From Parietichytrium sp. I65-24A (Eukaryota > Sar > Bigyra > Thraustochytrida > Thraustochytriidae), in contig BLSF01000083.1 of assembly GCA_012862575.1 (NCBI GenBank), positions 69,288 through 133,287 on the forward strand: a DNA stretch of 64,000 nucleotides. The letters run 5' to 3'. The notes beneath the pieces were generated by a model. That model worked only from the letters and a program-made list of their open reading frames with translations. It was not told where the DNA came from and did no database searches. The stretch's first letter is position 1, and each line of letters opens with the position of its first letter. This document shows positions 1 to 10,810 of the stretch, piece by piece. The translations under genes and the position numbers were made by a program.

Positions 1-627
1 CGAGGTGTGCCAATTGACCGTATTGCAAATAGCTTGCCTCAAGAAACCCGCAATACTCTTGGCCGCAAACTTCTGCGCCTTACTCTTCGAGAGCTATTCG
101 AGTTTCGATACATGCAGACCGATCCAAATTTTAGCAATTATTTGTACGACGCCAAACTCGACCGCCTGGTTCTGCTGGATTTTGGAGCAACCAGGGAATA
201 CGGTTTCGAGTTTGTGGACGACTACATCGAGCTTGTACGAGCTGCCAGTAAATCCGATCGCGAAGCCATTCTCAATTATTCCCTCAAGCTGGGCTTCCTA
301 ACTGGCCAAGAGTCGCTCACAATGACGAATGCGCACATCTCGGCTGGTATGGAAATAGGACGCCCATTCCAGCGCGAAGGGCCATTCGACTTTAGGGGCT
401 CGCGGATCACAAACCGAATGGGTAGGCATGGGGGCACATTCGTAAATGAGAGGTTGACCCCGCCTCCGCAAGAGGTTTACTCCTTGCATCGGAAACTGTC
501 TGGGGCATACATGACCTGTGTGAAAATCGGCGCGGTATTCCCATGCAAAGACCTTTTCGAGCAAAGCTACGACGACTACCAGCGAGAAAAACGCAAGAGA
601 ATCGCGCCAGCTGTGACTCGGCCATGA
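1..627 (+). CDS. COQ8: COQ8/ADCK3-type ABC1 atypical kinase, C-terminal part
   Basis: The reading frame is open from the first base, so the 5' part lies outside the window. The visible 208 residues match the C-terminal lobe of the ABC1/UbiB family: a FEFRYMQTDPN segment followed by NYLYD corresponds to the catalytic-loop region, and LLDFGATREY holds the metal-binding DFG. Downstream PPPQEVYSLHRKL and FPCKDLFE are characteristic of the mitochondrial COQ8 (ADCK3/ADCK4) subgroup. Known family role: ATPase/kinase-like protein of the mitochondrial inner membrane that supports the coenzyme Q biosynthesis complex. It ends at TGA 625-627, tail to tail with the cyclase gene 273 nt away. The bacterial or plastid ABC1K subgroups are less likely because the DPN and REY context fits COQ8. 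Confidence 0.9.
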   Translation, partial: RGVPIDRIANSLPQETRNTLGRKLLRLTLRELFEFRYMQTDPNFSNYLYDAKLDRLVLLDFGATREYGFEFVDDYIELVRAASKSDREAILNYSLKLGFLTGQESLTMTNAHISAGMEIGRPFQREGPFDFRGSRITNRMGRHGGTFVNERLTPPPQEVYSLHRKLSGAYMTCVKIGAVFPCKDLFEQSYDDYQREKRKRIAPAVTRP

Positions 628-900
628 GCTTACAATACGAATTTGTGTACAAAGTGACAATCAATTTAGTGTCTTTTGATATTGGATATGGCGCTTTTTT
701 GCAAGTAAGCCTTGATTTTGGTGGCATTACTCTTGAATATACTAGTTGAAAAATTCAACTTTGCACCGCTGCCTCATGCGAAGAAGAGGTTTTTCATGGG
801 AAAGAGCAGAAAATGAGAGGTGTGTTGTACAGGCTAGAAGAGAAGAGAAAAAGAAGAGACGGACCCCTCCTGAAATCATATGGAAAGAAAAAATTAATAT

Positions 901-3900
901 TCACTTGTTTTTCCCTTTGCCTCCAGTAATTGTGTTGGCAGAGAATTGACCTGCGGAAAATTGGCCAGCTGAAAACTGGCCTGCGGAAAATCCTCCAGAG
1001 AAGCGGCTGCTGCCTGTGAGGCTGCTGTTGAAGCTCATATCGGAGCCATGTATGCGACTGGAGCTGAATCTCATAGGGTTGATGCTATCTGTACTTGCCT
1101 CCAGCGTGGAGCCGTTCAGAGAGTGTCGAATACGCAAGTTTTGTTTGCCACGATTTGCGTGTTTCCAGAAAAAGTAGTTCTCTTCCAATTGCATGTAGAA
1201 CTGTGCGGTGGATGGATACAACCTCTCCAGGGTGTAGTAAAGCGGACGAACGATGCTGTCAATGAAGGAGAGTTGCATCTTGCTCTCGAAGCGTTCCATG
1301 AAAGGCGAAACCGGAATTCCTGCTCGCTTTTCCATTTCTCCCTGGCTTAAGAATTCGTCTGCGATACGTACGACCCAGTGCTTGTATAATTCCACATTCC
1401 GGGCAGTATTGCTGACATCACCACAAATCATTAGTAGCTCTGCGACTGCAGCACGGTCTTCTTCCTCGGTGAGATTATTAATTGGACTCGTGAATCGCAT
1501 TCGGACGGCCTTGATGAACGGATCGTGGTGCTGAAGAGCTGTTGCTAGAACGAGGTTCGTGACTTTTTCGAAGACTTTGTTTCTCACTGTCACCGATTCA
1601 TGATTGAGAAGCTGCACGATGAGGGGCTTCGCTACACTTACGTGAAAGTGCTCTAACTGAGGGGCAGGGTATGTAAGCGCCAACTTGTGATTGGTGGCGA
1701 CTAGAAACTGGTTGGTGACTCCCGGGTGACGAAGATCATGGACGGCCGCGGCGATGAACAAAGCAAACACCTCAATGGGCAAAAAACACCCAAAGGTTTC
1801 GTTCGCATGCGTGAAACTTTGCCGAGACAGAATTGTTTGAAACAAAACATGGACTGCTTGCACGACGTCAGCAGCGTGGAGACTGTTGTGAAATGGATTT
1901 GCAGGGTAGCCCAATTCTACCTTTTGCGCGAAGGAGTTGAGTTGATGCTGCGATATCTTGAAATATCTCTCGAAATCGTACTTCGCAAACACCAGCCGCA
2001 ATATTGAGAAGAGCGGCATACCTTTGCAAAAGCGCTCAAACTGGAAAATATCAAAATTCCACGAATCCAGGTTGTGAGTCAGCCGGTACAGTTCGCCAGT
2101 CAGGCCCGTAGCCACGTATCGCTGGAACAGACGTTCCAAAGTCTCGAATGCAGCATATACGTAGAGATGATGCTGCACATTTCCGGAAACCTCGGTTTCA
2201 ATCGAGTCCACATTTGACTTCGTCGCAGGCTTCTTGTGCCTGGCGTGGCTCGGGTTGATTGCGTTCATCGCGAATGCTGTAATCGGAGCAATTTTATTTC
2301 CAGTCCCAGATGGCTTCTTCTTGTTGCTCAACATCTTGTTGACATGCATCGCGGTGGTGAAGACATTGTTGCCTCCTTTGACACCACCGCTCACAAGATC
2401 ACCAAAACTGATCTTAGTTGTCTTCTTCGCGCCGGTGTCAGGACTTTGCTGGGCGGGGCCTTGGTGGACACTTATCTCCGAGTCACGAACAGCACTAGTG
2501 CGGTCAACGCTTGGCCGATGACCAGATGCTGCAGCGCCATCATCGTTTTGGGCGCTCATAAGATTTTCGAGTGAAGAACCCATTCGAACCAATAACTGCA
2601 CGAGCGACTTACTTGCGCTGTTTGGTGTCTTCATCTGCCCAAAATCATCCAGCTGGGCGCTAGACGTCCGCTCAGTCCATTTGGACAAACTGGGAAACTG
2701 GTTCATAGCGGTCCCCTCCATAAGAAGCTGCGTCTCCTTGTCTTGATACCCTCCTGGCAGCAGATGGACCATCTGCTCTTCCGTCAGGTGCTTTGTTGTG
2801 GGCGCTTTTAAAAACCTGCGCCTCAGCAACTTGTGCTGGAAAAAGCTCACCACCGAGGACTTGACGCGAGAAAACACGTCAAACAACTTCGAGCGCCTGC
2901 CCTCGTTTACAACGGATTCCCACCAGGCATCTGGGTCGGTGATGGATGACCGGCGTTTTCCGTTCAAATTGTGGCGCATTGAGGGAGCTCGGCGAAAGTT
3001 CGACTTTCCTTTTGCCCCGTCGTTTGTAAGTCGGGAGTGAATTTCAGTGAGCGCCTCGCGCATGGCCGTGATAGTTCCCTCTCCTGCTTGTGGCCCATGT
3101 CTCCACTCCCGGTTCAGGGGTTGCTCGAGTACACGGGCTGTGCTGATCGTACCAGCTTGCAGCGCCCCATCGACGCTGCTGGTGTCGCTGTCACTGCTAA
3201 CAATTTCCGTACTGGAGTGGCGATTAAAGCTCCGTTGAGCAGCATCGTCGTCGAAGCTCGCCAAAGCTGCCGAGATCGATGCTTGGAAGTTAGGGCTGCC
3301 CGCTGATCCGGACTGGCGACGCTGAAATGATTTGGACGGGCTCAGCGTTGAGCTCAGGTCAGGAAGCATCAAAATCGCTCTGCTTGGCCTTCTAATACTT
3401 GCCCAGATTCGAGTGTTGAGCTTTTTGTTTGAAATACGACCCTTCAATTTGTCATCCATCTCTTCGAGCGGTACAGGGCTGAAAATCTCCGAAAGATTGA
3501 CAAGGTCATCAGGATGGAAGGGGAACCAGGAATGCTTTGCCTCATAGCGCTCAAAAGTCTCCTTTGCCTTCATGTACTCTTTCGCCTGGTAGAGGTTGTG
3601 AATAAGTGCTGCCAGCGCGTAATTTCTCAACAAAGAGTTGGATCTCGCTTGCCGCCCTTCTTCTGTTTCCACCTTGACGATCTCTTCGAGTGGTTGTGCA
3701 GCTGCCATATGCAGTCTCCGTTTCTGCGCAAAAGACGCTCGATTGTACACCACATCTCTCAAGAGCAGGCTGCTAAATCGGAAGCACTGTGTCCCGGAGA
3801 GCCTGTGATGCCGTTTTCTGCCTTCTGCGGAGGTGTCTTCCCGGGAAAACTTGTCCTCTTCCAGCATCGGGTTCAGTGGAAGACAAAAATTACCAGCCTC

Positions 3901-6900
3901 AATGACCATGTCTGGCTGGTCTACCACAAGCGGTGGCCGCGGGACCGCCTCGATGATCCCAAATCGCTGCAAACGCTCAATTCTTTTCAAAAAACCTTTC
4001 AGCGTGGCTTCGTCCACGATCACCTCGGGATTGTTGAACTTCTCTACCACTGCTTTCCGCCAACTTTGCGGCGGCTCTTGAATTCTCGCGGAGCTCATCT
4101 TTTTTCGAGATCCGCTGGGAAAATTTAGTATACTGCCTTCATTGGATGCTCGCGTCGAAGGCCCGGCTGCATTGGAGCCGTTGTCTTGAGACCCGGGACT
4201 GATCTTGGCTGGAAAACTTGACGTGATTGACATCATTTTTGGGTCGATGCGCTTGAAAGAGAATGTCTGGTTAGTTCGTTCGGGCTCCTCCTCGTGTAAC
4301 TCCTTGGAAAATGCGAACGTGCAGGTGTTCCCAGCTGTTGACTGGATTTCTTTCATTGGGAAGATGGTCATGAGCATTCCCAAGTCAAAGAAGGACCCAA
4401 AGAGTCCGCTTCCCCTGCAGAGCACACTAGCGCACTTGAGGAGAACCTGATCCCCGGGAGAAAGTTTGTCCAGGATTCCAGAGATCATTCGGTTTGCATC
4501 GGTGGCTAAACACGCGTCCAGAAAGCACTGGGACAACAATGTCTCAGCCGGGTTCGGAGAGACAATTTTCACTTTGAGGACAGTCGTGTCTTCGACAGGC
4601 ACTTGCCCGTCCTGCTTTTCATCCGGACGGTTGGCTTTGGGCATGGAGCCTTGGATACGACGAGACTTTTTTAGCCGTAGGTAACCATTAGAATGCAGAG
4701 CACGAACGCAACTCCGCGTGAGGGAGCGATTTCCGCGGGACATTTTCCAAACTAGCTGCAGAACTTCCTCGGCTACGATATCTGCCCCCATGTACTCCAT
4801 CAACAAAAGTTCGATATCAAATACGCTGAGCTTGTGGGGGGAGAGCAAGATCTTGTTGATGCTGTGCAACATCTCCAAAAAATCTACGTTTGGCGCCTGA
4901 AAGACCGGCTCATAGGGGAGAAGGTGGGAAGGCCAACTGCTGACCACCATAAAAAGCCCAGAAAAATTTCGCTTCGCCTCCGCATTCAGCTTGCTCGCAG
5001 ATGAACCTACGGAGCCAGCATCTGACACCGTGTCGGCTCCCGCTCCCGCTGCTGCAGTGGTCTGTGGAGTCGCCTCCGGAGCTGATACCGCGCTCTGGAC
5101 CTCGAAGGCGTTGGAAATTAGCCTGGTTAGCTTCCAGTCCAATGGGCTCATCCATTGGGCATTATCGAGAATGAGGCAGATGTTGCCGACGTTGTCAATA
5201 ACCTGCTGCATGAGAGAACAAATTTTGGACACTTCTTGGAGGGGGGCAGAAGACTGTTTAAGATCATCCCCATCTCCGTGCACTGCTGAACGCGGCAGCC
5301 AAGCCACACTGAACGCATGGGCAGCAAGCAGATGCGCGTCCGCGCCGGAAAGGCCGGCGCGCTTCGCGACGTAATTCAAAGCCAGTATAATCTGACCCCA
5401 AACAAATGCACCATTGTGTGTGTGTCGAGAGAAGAGTGCTGTTACCCTGATTACATTCACGTGACCGAGATTCCGGTCTATGATTGGTGTCGCGGGGACC
5501 AGGGGAACGAGGCACTTTACCGCGGAACCGATAACATGAAATCGGGTAGAGACGTATTCTTCCTGCAAAGCGCGCGTAAATTTGTCAATCATCTGTGTAG
5601 TTCCGCTGTTCGGCTCTCCAAGTACCACTACGGTGCTGGGAAAATGACCTCGTGAGTACATCAGATTATCAAATGCAAAGAGGAGCTCGAGATGGTCATT
5701 ATCCGTGCAAGGTATACTTCGCTGGCGCTTCTTCAGGGGCTGCGCCGCAGATTCGCTCGTAAGAGGGAAGCAGTACCTGTCTGCATGAAGTTCCTCGAGC
5801 ACCTTGTACGCGTTGACCCATCCAGGCTGGAACGCCCTCACAGGAAGCTTTTTCCCCTTGAGAGGGATCGGGTCCAGCTCATTGAAACGTAGTTCGATGA
5901 GCCCACCGGCTTGCTCTTTGGTTGCCTCGTCGCAAACTATTTTCCCGATAAACTCTTCCGTGCTCAAAAGCTCTTTTTGAAGCGATTTGGCGGACTGCAT
6001 GAGTCTTGCAGAGGTGTTGACGATGTCCCCCAGGACTGAGTACTCTCTCCGGCTTCCGCTCCCAATTGGTCCGCAAAATGCCGTTCCAGTGGTAATTCCA
6101 ATATAACAGTCTTTCTCACTGTCGATGCGGCGAAGCGTATCTACAATATTGAGGGCCAGCGTAATAGCACGGGTAGGGTCGTTGGCGTGTGTGACTGGTG
6201 GCAAGCCAAAGACGACGAGGATTGTGCTCCCTTTATCGTCTAATAAAAATTTGTTAATACTTCCTTCCAAGCGATACGTCTCCTCTTGGACGGCGCCAAA
6301 CCGTTCTTGTACAACCCTGAGCTGTTCCGCTGAAACATCAATCAGATCTTTTGGGTTGATGCCGATATTGACAAACAGCACGGATACTTGTCGAAGCTCC
6401 ACGGACCAAGAGGGGTGGCAAGACATGTATGGTTTTATCGATGCTGGGATGTACCGCTGCAACAAGTGGATCGCCATATTCGAAGAGAGCACTGGGCGCT
6501 TCAGCGATATCAGACGGACCCTTTTTATAGTTTTGGACACCAGGGCGCACTTGTTGTCGAGGATCTTTGCCTCAAAATAATCTTTCACTCGTGACCACAC
6601 CTCTGCGGACACGATGGTGTCTCCAGCTTCGCATTGGCTCTCGCAATCGAAAGCGTCTAGTAGGGGCTGCCCGCAAAGCACGTTTTCTAGACGAGCTTTC
6701 TTCCCGCCCAGATGCAAGATGCTGACTTTTCCCATGCCGATACCCACCTTGACCGAGAACCGAACGTCCTCGGCCAGCTCTGCTCCATTAAGCTCCTCCT
6801 GAATATGTAAGCTGCATTGCGTAGCTTCGCACGCCATCCTTCCAAAGTCTGCGCAATGACTGCCACGATCTACCAAGGAATGCCACATGACAATCATGGC

Positions 6901-7977
6901 ATCTCCAGCAAATTTGAAAACGTCGCCACCGGTTCGCGCAATCATTTTCACCAACCTTTCAAAATAACGATTTAAATAGAAACCCAACATCTCGGCTCCG
7001 GCGGCACCACGCTCGCTGAGCTTCTCGGTGAGTTTCGTGAACCCACTCAGGTCAAGGAACATGACGACAGCTTCCATGTCCTTTTTAAACGGCGGATTCC
7101 TGATCGCAGCTTCACTACCTTCTTCCTGCACAAGGTTGACTAATATTGCTGGGGCGAAATCCTGAATAACTCTTGTCCCAGACTGCATGTTTGTTTCTAC
7201 TGGTTCTTCCTCCTCCGAGTTGGTCGTGGATTTGGAGCTGTGTTTCCCTGACGCTGCGGAGGATCTCCTTCTCTTTTCTTTCTTGCCCTTCCTCCCTTCA
7301 ATAGCAGAGCTCCTTCTCCGACTGCTCGCATTTTGCGAGTGCTCGGGCTCTTCAGACATAACGCTTTCAGAGACTTCGCTCTCCATGTCGCGCTGATTAA
7401 AGGAGGTTTGCCTCCCTAACCGAGCCAACTTTCCGGAGCTCCCTGCTTCCTTTGTCTCTTCATGATCAATTCGCATGACCTTTTGCAGGTCCTCCAGGCT
7501 AAGGTCCTCGATGTTTTCCTCTACCATGCCATCGCCTGCGACGTTCACCGTTGCGTGTAACCCCCGCGAAGCCTCATTTACAGGTGCTCGTGAGCTTGAA
7601 GTATGTAACCCTCTTGATGAAGCCTCGTTGACTGGTGCGTGGGTGCCTCTTGAGGATGCCTCGTTGACAAGCGCGTGTATTCCTCTTGATGAAGCCTCGT
7701 TGACTGGTGCGTGGGTGCCTCTTGAGGATGCCTCGTTGACAAGCGCGTGTATTCCTCTTGATGAAGCCTCGTTGACTGGTGCGTGGGTGCCTCTTGAGGA
7801 TGCCTCGTTGACAAGCGCGTGTATTCCTCTTGATGAAGCCTCGTTGACTGGTGCGTGGGTACCTCTTGAAGAGGCTTCGTTCACAAGCGCGTGTATTCCT
7901 CTTGAAGAAGCCTCGTTCGCAGGTGGCACCAGGAGCGATGCCGATGCCTGCGTACGCCCCGGAGGCGCGTGAGCCAT
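901..7977 (-). CDS. Adenylyl cyclase (two class III domains)-P-loop NTPase-cyclic nucleotide phosphodiesterase fusion
   Basis: A single 2358-residue frame without introns, starting at ATG 7975-7977. Residues about 19-125 are twelve-residue NEASSRG(I/T)HA(L/P)V repeats, followed by a basic/serine-rich stretch. The first cyclase domain (about 295-430) keeps both metal-binding Asp (FLDLSG and FAGDAM). The second (about 525-660) has LFVNIG in place of the first Asp but keeps NKF, VLGD and the NTSAR motif, so a single composite active site is expected, as in soluble adenylyl cyclase. A Walker A-like GEPNSGTT lies near 782, followed by a long ADCY10-like region. The C-terminus (about 1970-2260) is a class I PDE with NPFHNSLHAADV and the metal-binding HDLRHPG..N. 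The order resembles the CAPE proteins (combined adenylyl cyclase with PDE) of plants with motile sperm. Inference: one polypeptide both makes and hydrolyses cAMP, perhaps in flagella. cGMP specificity cannot be excluded. Confidence 0.9.
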   Translation of the reverse strand: MAHAPPGRTQASASLLVPPANEASSRGIHALVNEASSRGTHAPVNEASSRGIHALVNEASSRGTHAPVNEASSRGIHALVNEASSRGTHAPVNEASSRGIHALVNEASSRGTHAPVNEASSRGLHTSSSRAPVNEASRGLHATVNVAGDGMVEENIEDLSLEDLQKVMRIDHEETKEAGSSGKLARLGRQTSFNQRDMESEVSESVMSEEPEHSQNASSRRRSSAIEGRKGKKEKRRRSSAASGKHSSKSTTNSEEEEPVETNMQSGTRVIQDFAPAILVNLVQEEGSEAAIRNPPFKKDMEAVVMFLDLSGFTKLTEKLSERGAAGAEMLGFYLNRYFERLVKMIARTGGDVFKFAGDAMIVMWHSLVDRGSHCADFGRMACEATQCSLHIQEELNGAELAEDVRFSVKVGIGMGKVSILHLGGKKARLENVLCGQPLLDAFDCESQCEAGDTIVSAEVWSRVKDYFEAKILDNKCALVSKTIKRVRLISLKRPVLSSNMAIHLLQRYIPASIKPYMSCHPSWSVELRQVSVLFVNIGINPKDLIDVSAEQLRVVQERFGAVQEETYRLEGSINKFLLDDKGSTILVVFGLPPVTHANDPTRAITLALNIVDTLRRIDSEKDCYIGITTGTAFCGPIGSGSRREYSVLGDIVNTSARLMQSAKSLQKELLSTEEFIGKIVCDEATKEQAGGLIELRFNELDPIPLKGKKLPVRAFQPGWVNAYKVLEELHADRYCFPLTSESAAQPLKKRQRSIPCTDNDHLELLFAFDNLMYSRGHFPSTVVVLGEPNSGTTQMIDKFTRALQEEYVSTRFHVIGSAVKCLVPLVPATPIIDRNLGHVNVIRVTALFSRHTHNGAFVWGQIILALNYVAKRAGLSGADAHLLAAHAFSVAWLPRSAVHGDGDDLKQSSAPLQEVSKICSLMQQVIDNVGNICLILDNAQWMSPLDWKLTRLISNAFEVQSAVSAPEATPQTTAAAGAGADTVSDAGSVGSSASKLNAEAKRNFSGLFMVVSSWPSHLLPYEPVFQAPNVDFLEMLHSINKILLSPHKLSVFDIELLLMEYMGADIVAEEVLQLVWKMSRGNRSLTRSCVRALHSNGYLRLKKSRRIQGSMPKANRPDEKQDGQVPVEDTTVLKVKIVSPNPAETLLSQCFLDACLATDANRMISGILDKLSPGDQVLLKCASVLCRGSGLFGSFFDLGMLMTIFPMKEIQSTAGNTCTFAFSKELHEEEPERTNQTFSFKRIDPKMMSITSSFPAKISPGSQDNGSNAAGPSTRASNEGSILNFPSGSRKKMSSARIQEPPQSWRKAVVEKFNNPEVIVDEATLKGFLKRIERLQRFGIIEAVPRPPLVVDQPDMVIEAGNFCLPLNPMLEEDKFSREDTSAEGRKRHHRLSGTQCFRFSSLLLRDVVYNRASFAQKRRLHMAAAQPLEEIVKVETEEGRQARSNSLLRNYALAALIHNLYQAKEYMKAKETFERYEAKHSWFPFHPDDLVNLSEIFSPVPLEEMDDKLKGRISNKKLNTRIWASIRRPSRAILMLPDLSSTLSPSKSFQRRQSGSAGSPNFQASISAALASFDDDAAQRSFNRHSSTEIVSSDSDTSSVDGALQAGTISTARVLEQPLNREWRHGPQAGEGTITAMREALTEIHSRLTNDGAKGKSNFRRAPSMRHNLNGKRRSSITDPDAWWESVVNEGRRSKLFDVFSRVKSSVVSFFQHKLLRRRFLKAPTTKHLTEEQMVHLLPGGYQDKETQLLMEGTAMNQFPSLSKWTERTSSAQLDDFGQMKTPNSASKSLVQLLVRMGSSLENLMSAQNDDGAAASGHRPSVDRTSAVRDSEISVHQGPAQQSPDTGAKKTTKISFGDLVSGGVKGGNNVFTTAMHVNKMLSNKKKPSGTGNKIAPITAFAMNAINPSHARHKKPATKSNVDSIETEVSGNVQHHLYVYAAFETLERLFQRYVATGLTGELYRLTHNLDSWNFDIFQFERFCKGMPLFSILRLVFAKYDFERYFKISQHQLNSFAQKVELGYPANPFHNSLHAADVVQAVHVLFQTILSRQSFTHANETFGCFLPIEVFALFIAAAVHDLRHPGVTNQFLVATNHKLALTYPAPQLEHFHVSVAKPLIVQLLNHESVTVRNKVFEKVTNLVLATALQHHDPFIKAVRMRFTSPINNLTEEEDRAAVAELLMICGDVSNTARNVELYKHWVVRIADEFLSQGEMEKRAGIPVSPFMERFESKMQLSFIDSIVRPLYYTLERLYPSTAQFYMQLEENYFFWKHANRGKQNLRIRHSLNGSTLEASTDSINPMRFSSSRIHGSDMSFNSSLTGSSRFSGGFSAGQFSAGQFSAGQFSANTITGGKGKNK
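7610..7921 (-). repeat. Coding minisatellite, 36-nt half-units in a 72-nt period
   Basis: Within the first exon of the cyclase/PDE gene, copies begin at 7610, 7646, 7682, 7718, 7754, 7790, 7826, 7862 and 7898. Odd and even 36-nt units alternate, giving a strict 72-nt higher-order period that is almost free of substitutions from 7610 to 7861. The last units, towards the start codon, differ slightly. Because the unit is a multiple of three, copy-number change keeps the frame, and several other frames also stay open. Confidence 0.95.
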
Positions 7978-10810
7978 CCTCTGCCTCAGCTCTGTGCCTC
8001 GGCTCTTGGCATGCTAAGTTGGCGCCGGCCGCAGAGTGTTCGCTCGCACGATTCTCGTCGAAGTATTTCTCGTGGCTCGGAGGGGTTGGAGGCGGGCCGA
8101 GAGTCTGAGTCAGATGTGTGAGGAGGCGTAGCTAGGCTTTGTTTGGCTTCTCTCGGACACTTCCCCATAGGGCCGCTTTTGTCTCTCCGCTCCTGCAATG
8201 TGTCTTCAGACTAGGGTAGCAAGCCAAAAGAGGAATTCACGTTTCAGCCGCTTAGCGCTAGGCTGACTGACCGTACTTGTTCAACACTCACAAGTCGAGA
8301 GGGCTGCGTTCTTTCGGCAGTGCCAAAGCCTAGGATGCCCGGTGGTGCGAGCACATGTTGGCCACACCCAGTTTGGTTTCGGAGAGTTTCTTTCTTGTGT
8401 TGTCAATGAGGCGGTAGAGCTGCGCTGTAGCAAATTCAACAGCTATTTCCTGGAAAACCCTCTCTTGTCCTTCACAGACTGCTACTGGCAGGGAAGAAAT
8501 ACCGTTTGTGGGTGGGACCCCCCTCAGGCTCGCCAATTCTCTTACTCTCCCCAACACTGCATTTCGCAATGCTGTTCACCACCTGGCCCGTCTGCTTCGT
8601 CCATCTTTCATCTTCCATCTAATCGAACATCAGACAAAGAGAAGAAACAGAAACAAATCGCGAATGCAATGCATATGAAGGAACTACAATTAGTTCAAGA
8701 CATTCAAACATTCACCTTCGTATTGAAGGTGGGCAAGACCAGACTCACTGCCAGTCTGAGACAGGCGGATAGTGTCCGCAGCATTCTAGCGGTGTCGAGT
8801 CATTCACGTGCAAACTATTTCTTTTTAATTTCGATTAGATAAATTTCTTTATCAACCCGCCGACTCCGCCAACACAGTTCAGAAAATGATATCGAGCAAG
8901 AGCATAAGAACATGAGCCACGTGAGTTTCTGTTGAGGTGAGCCTACGGATCCGCTAAGCAACCTTATCCCAACGGACACTCTCTGAGAAACTTAAAAAAA
9001 TGTAAGAGGAAACAATGTATAGGATATCCGTTGGATCTTTGGCACCTGGTCCCAGTTAAAAGCTCAGTAGGCTACACGCACTAGTACTGGTACTGGTACT
9101 GGTACTCAGTACTGTGTGACGGTGTTTAGCAGCAAGGTGGAGGGACGAATCAAGCACAAATAAATGTTGCGATGATTAAAGAAGAAGCAGCTCAAACTCT
9201 AGTTTCCCATTTCCTTCGTGTTCCCTCTAGTTACGCCATCTGTCAGCGGCTAGTGTGGCAATCGTTTTCTTTGATTCCTCCTCTGCGACCGCCGGGAGTT
9301 TCTCACTCAGTCTTTTCAAACAGGTTTTCTTCGCTGCTTCTTCTTCATCGTTTGCTTTGCTTTTCCTCGCTATAAGTGTGAACGGACGGCGCGCAGCACG
9401 CTCTGCACTTTCTCATCTCAGAGGAACAGATGCTCTTGGCTTCTACACTTCTAGAGCCTCCCTTTCTCTGACGGATGTACTTCTGGAAGGCTTATTGAAA
9501 GTACCCATTCCAGCAGTTACTCCATCTCAGAATCTAGCGCGCATAAAGCAAAGCTATTCGAAGGCAAAAAACCAAAGAAAAAGAAAAAGAGAGTATTCTC
9601 ACGGTCATCACTAACTTCTTCACAGCAGTCTTGCCAGTCGACTTGGAGCGTTGTAGAACATTGGACGAGAAAACAACTGAGGTGTTCTCATCGTGCCCTA
9701 GGTCAACGCCCCTTAGTTCTCCACCCGTCCATATCGCCATTACGTTCACACAAGTCAAATGATTGTTCGCCGAGCAAACGAAACAATGATCGACACGAGG
9801 ACGGGCGTAGGAAGACGCAAAGCGCGCTCACTACTTCTGCAAACGACCTGTGCCAAATTTACATGCCAATGGCGTTGATCAGTTGCCATTTTACTCTCAG
9901 TAGATAGCAATCCTGCAGTTTGAGAACGTGCAAGTAGAAGTATGAGAACCGAGCGAAATGTTTCTCTGCAGTGTGCCACCTTTTCATCAGTTCAGATGTT
10001 ATCGCCAACTCAATTCACTTTTCTAGTCCACCATAATAATGGAGGAACTTGGGGTTGGATGCTCATTCAAAGTTCTCCACTTCCTGTCAACGCGTGACGA
10101 TGGCTGTCTCTGAAAACACAAATTTGAGTGACCCACTTTGGAGTAGCCCGTGGAGATTTCCACAGTGCCATGCCAGCTGCATGTGAGCTTTCAGCGTTCA
10201 AAGCTTCGCGCACAAAGCCTTCCAAGCTCTCGACAGCATGGGTTCCTAGCGAATAGCGAAGAACCCGCTTGCACCCCAGAGGTCATGAACCGGCGGGGAG
10301 GAAAGAAGGAAGGAAGGAAGGAAGGAAGAATTCTTTACGAGAAAGAGGTGGTACGTACGTACTAGCTCCTATTAAAGTATGAGTACATAAGTAATGCCTA
10401 GCGATGCCTAAAATTGATTGCTATACCACTAGCTAGAGCTCCCTATAGGGAGAGCCACTTACCCAGCCACATTGAGACATAGTGAGACCTAAATTCTAAA
10501 TTCTAAATTCTACAAAACGCGCTATGAAGAGCATTCCAAGACTTTTCGTCTAGTACTATTACTGTCCCCTTACTCGTAGTCAGTAGCAGTCCTACTGGAT
10601 CGTCACCCCAACAATCTCGACGAGCCCAGTCGAAAGTGCGTCCCCGACGAGGAGATACGAGGAGGAGGAACATAAATCTAACTCTAACTATAACGAGGGC
10701 CAGGCGGAAGGCGGAAGGCGGAAGGCGGAAGGCGAAAGGCGGAAGGCAGCAGGCGGAGGCGAGGAGGGGCTCGCTAAGCCTAGAAGGTTGGCTTGGCCAC
10801 AGTGCGTGGC
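7978..10810. other. Intergenic region with simple repeats, no supported gene
   Basis: About 2.8 kb between the divergently oriented cyclase and ING genes, so it should hold two promoters. The short frames here (for example 166 codons at 8342-8842 and 119 codons at 9255-9614) show no recognisable domain, and their composition looks non-coding. Simple repeats are (TACTGG)3 at 9085-9106, (GGAA)n at 10305-10329, AAATTCT x3 at about 10494-10512 and (GGCGGAA)n at 10703-10744. Confidence 0.6.
10703..10744 (+). repeat. Heptamer microsatellite (GGCGGAA)6, one unit variant
   Basis: Six contiguous heptamers, the fifth reading GGCGAAA. It lies 67 to 108 nt before the ING start codon, with the purine-rich strand in the sense direction. 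Confidence 0.9.

Noticed and set aside
8342-8842. 166-codon plus-strand frame in the large left spacer
   Set aside because: No recognisable domain, cysteine/serine-rich composition and an overlapping frame on the other strand.
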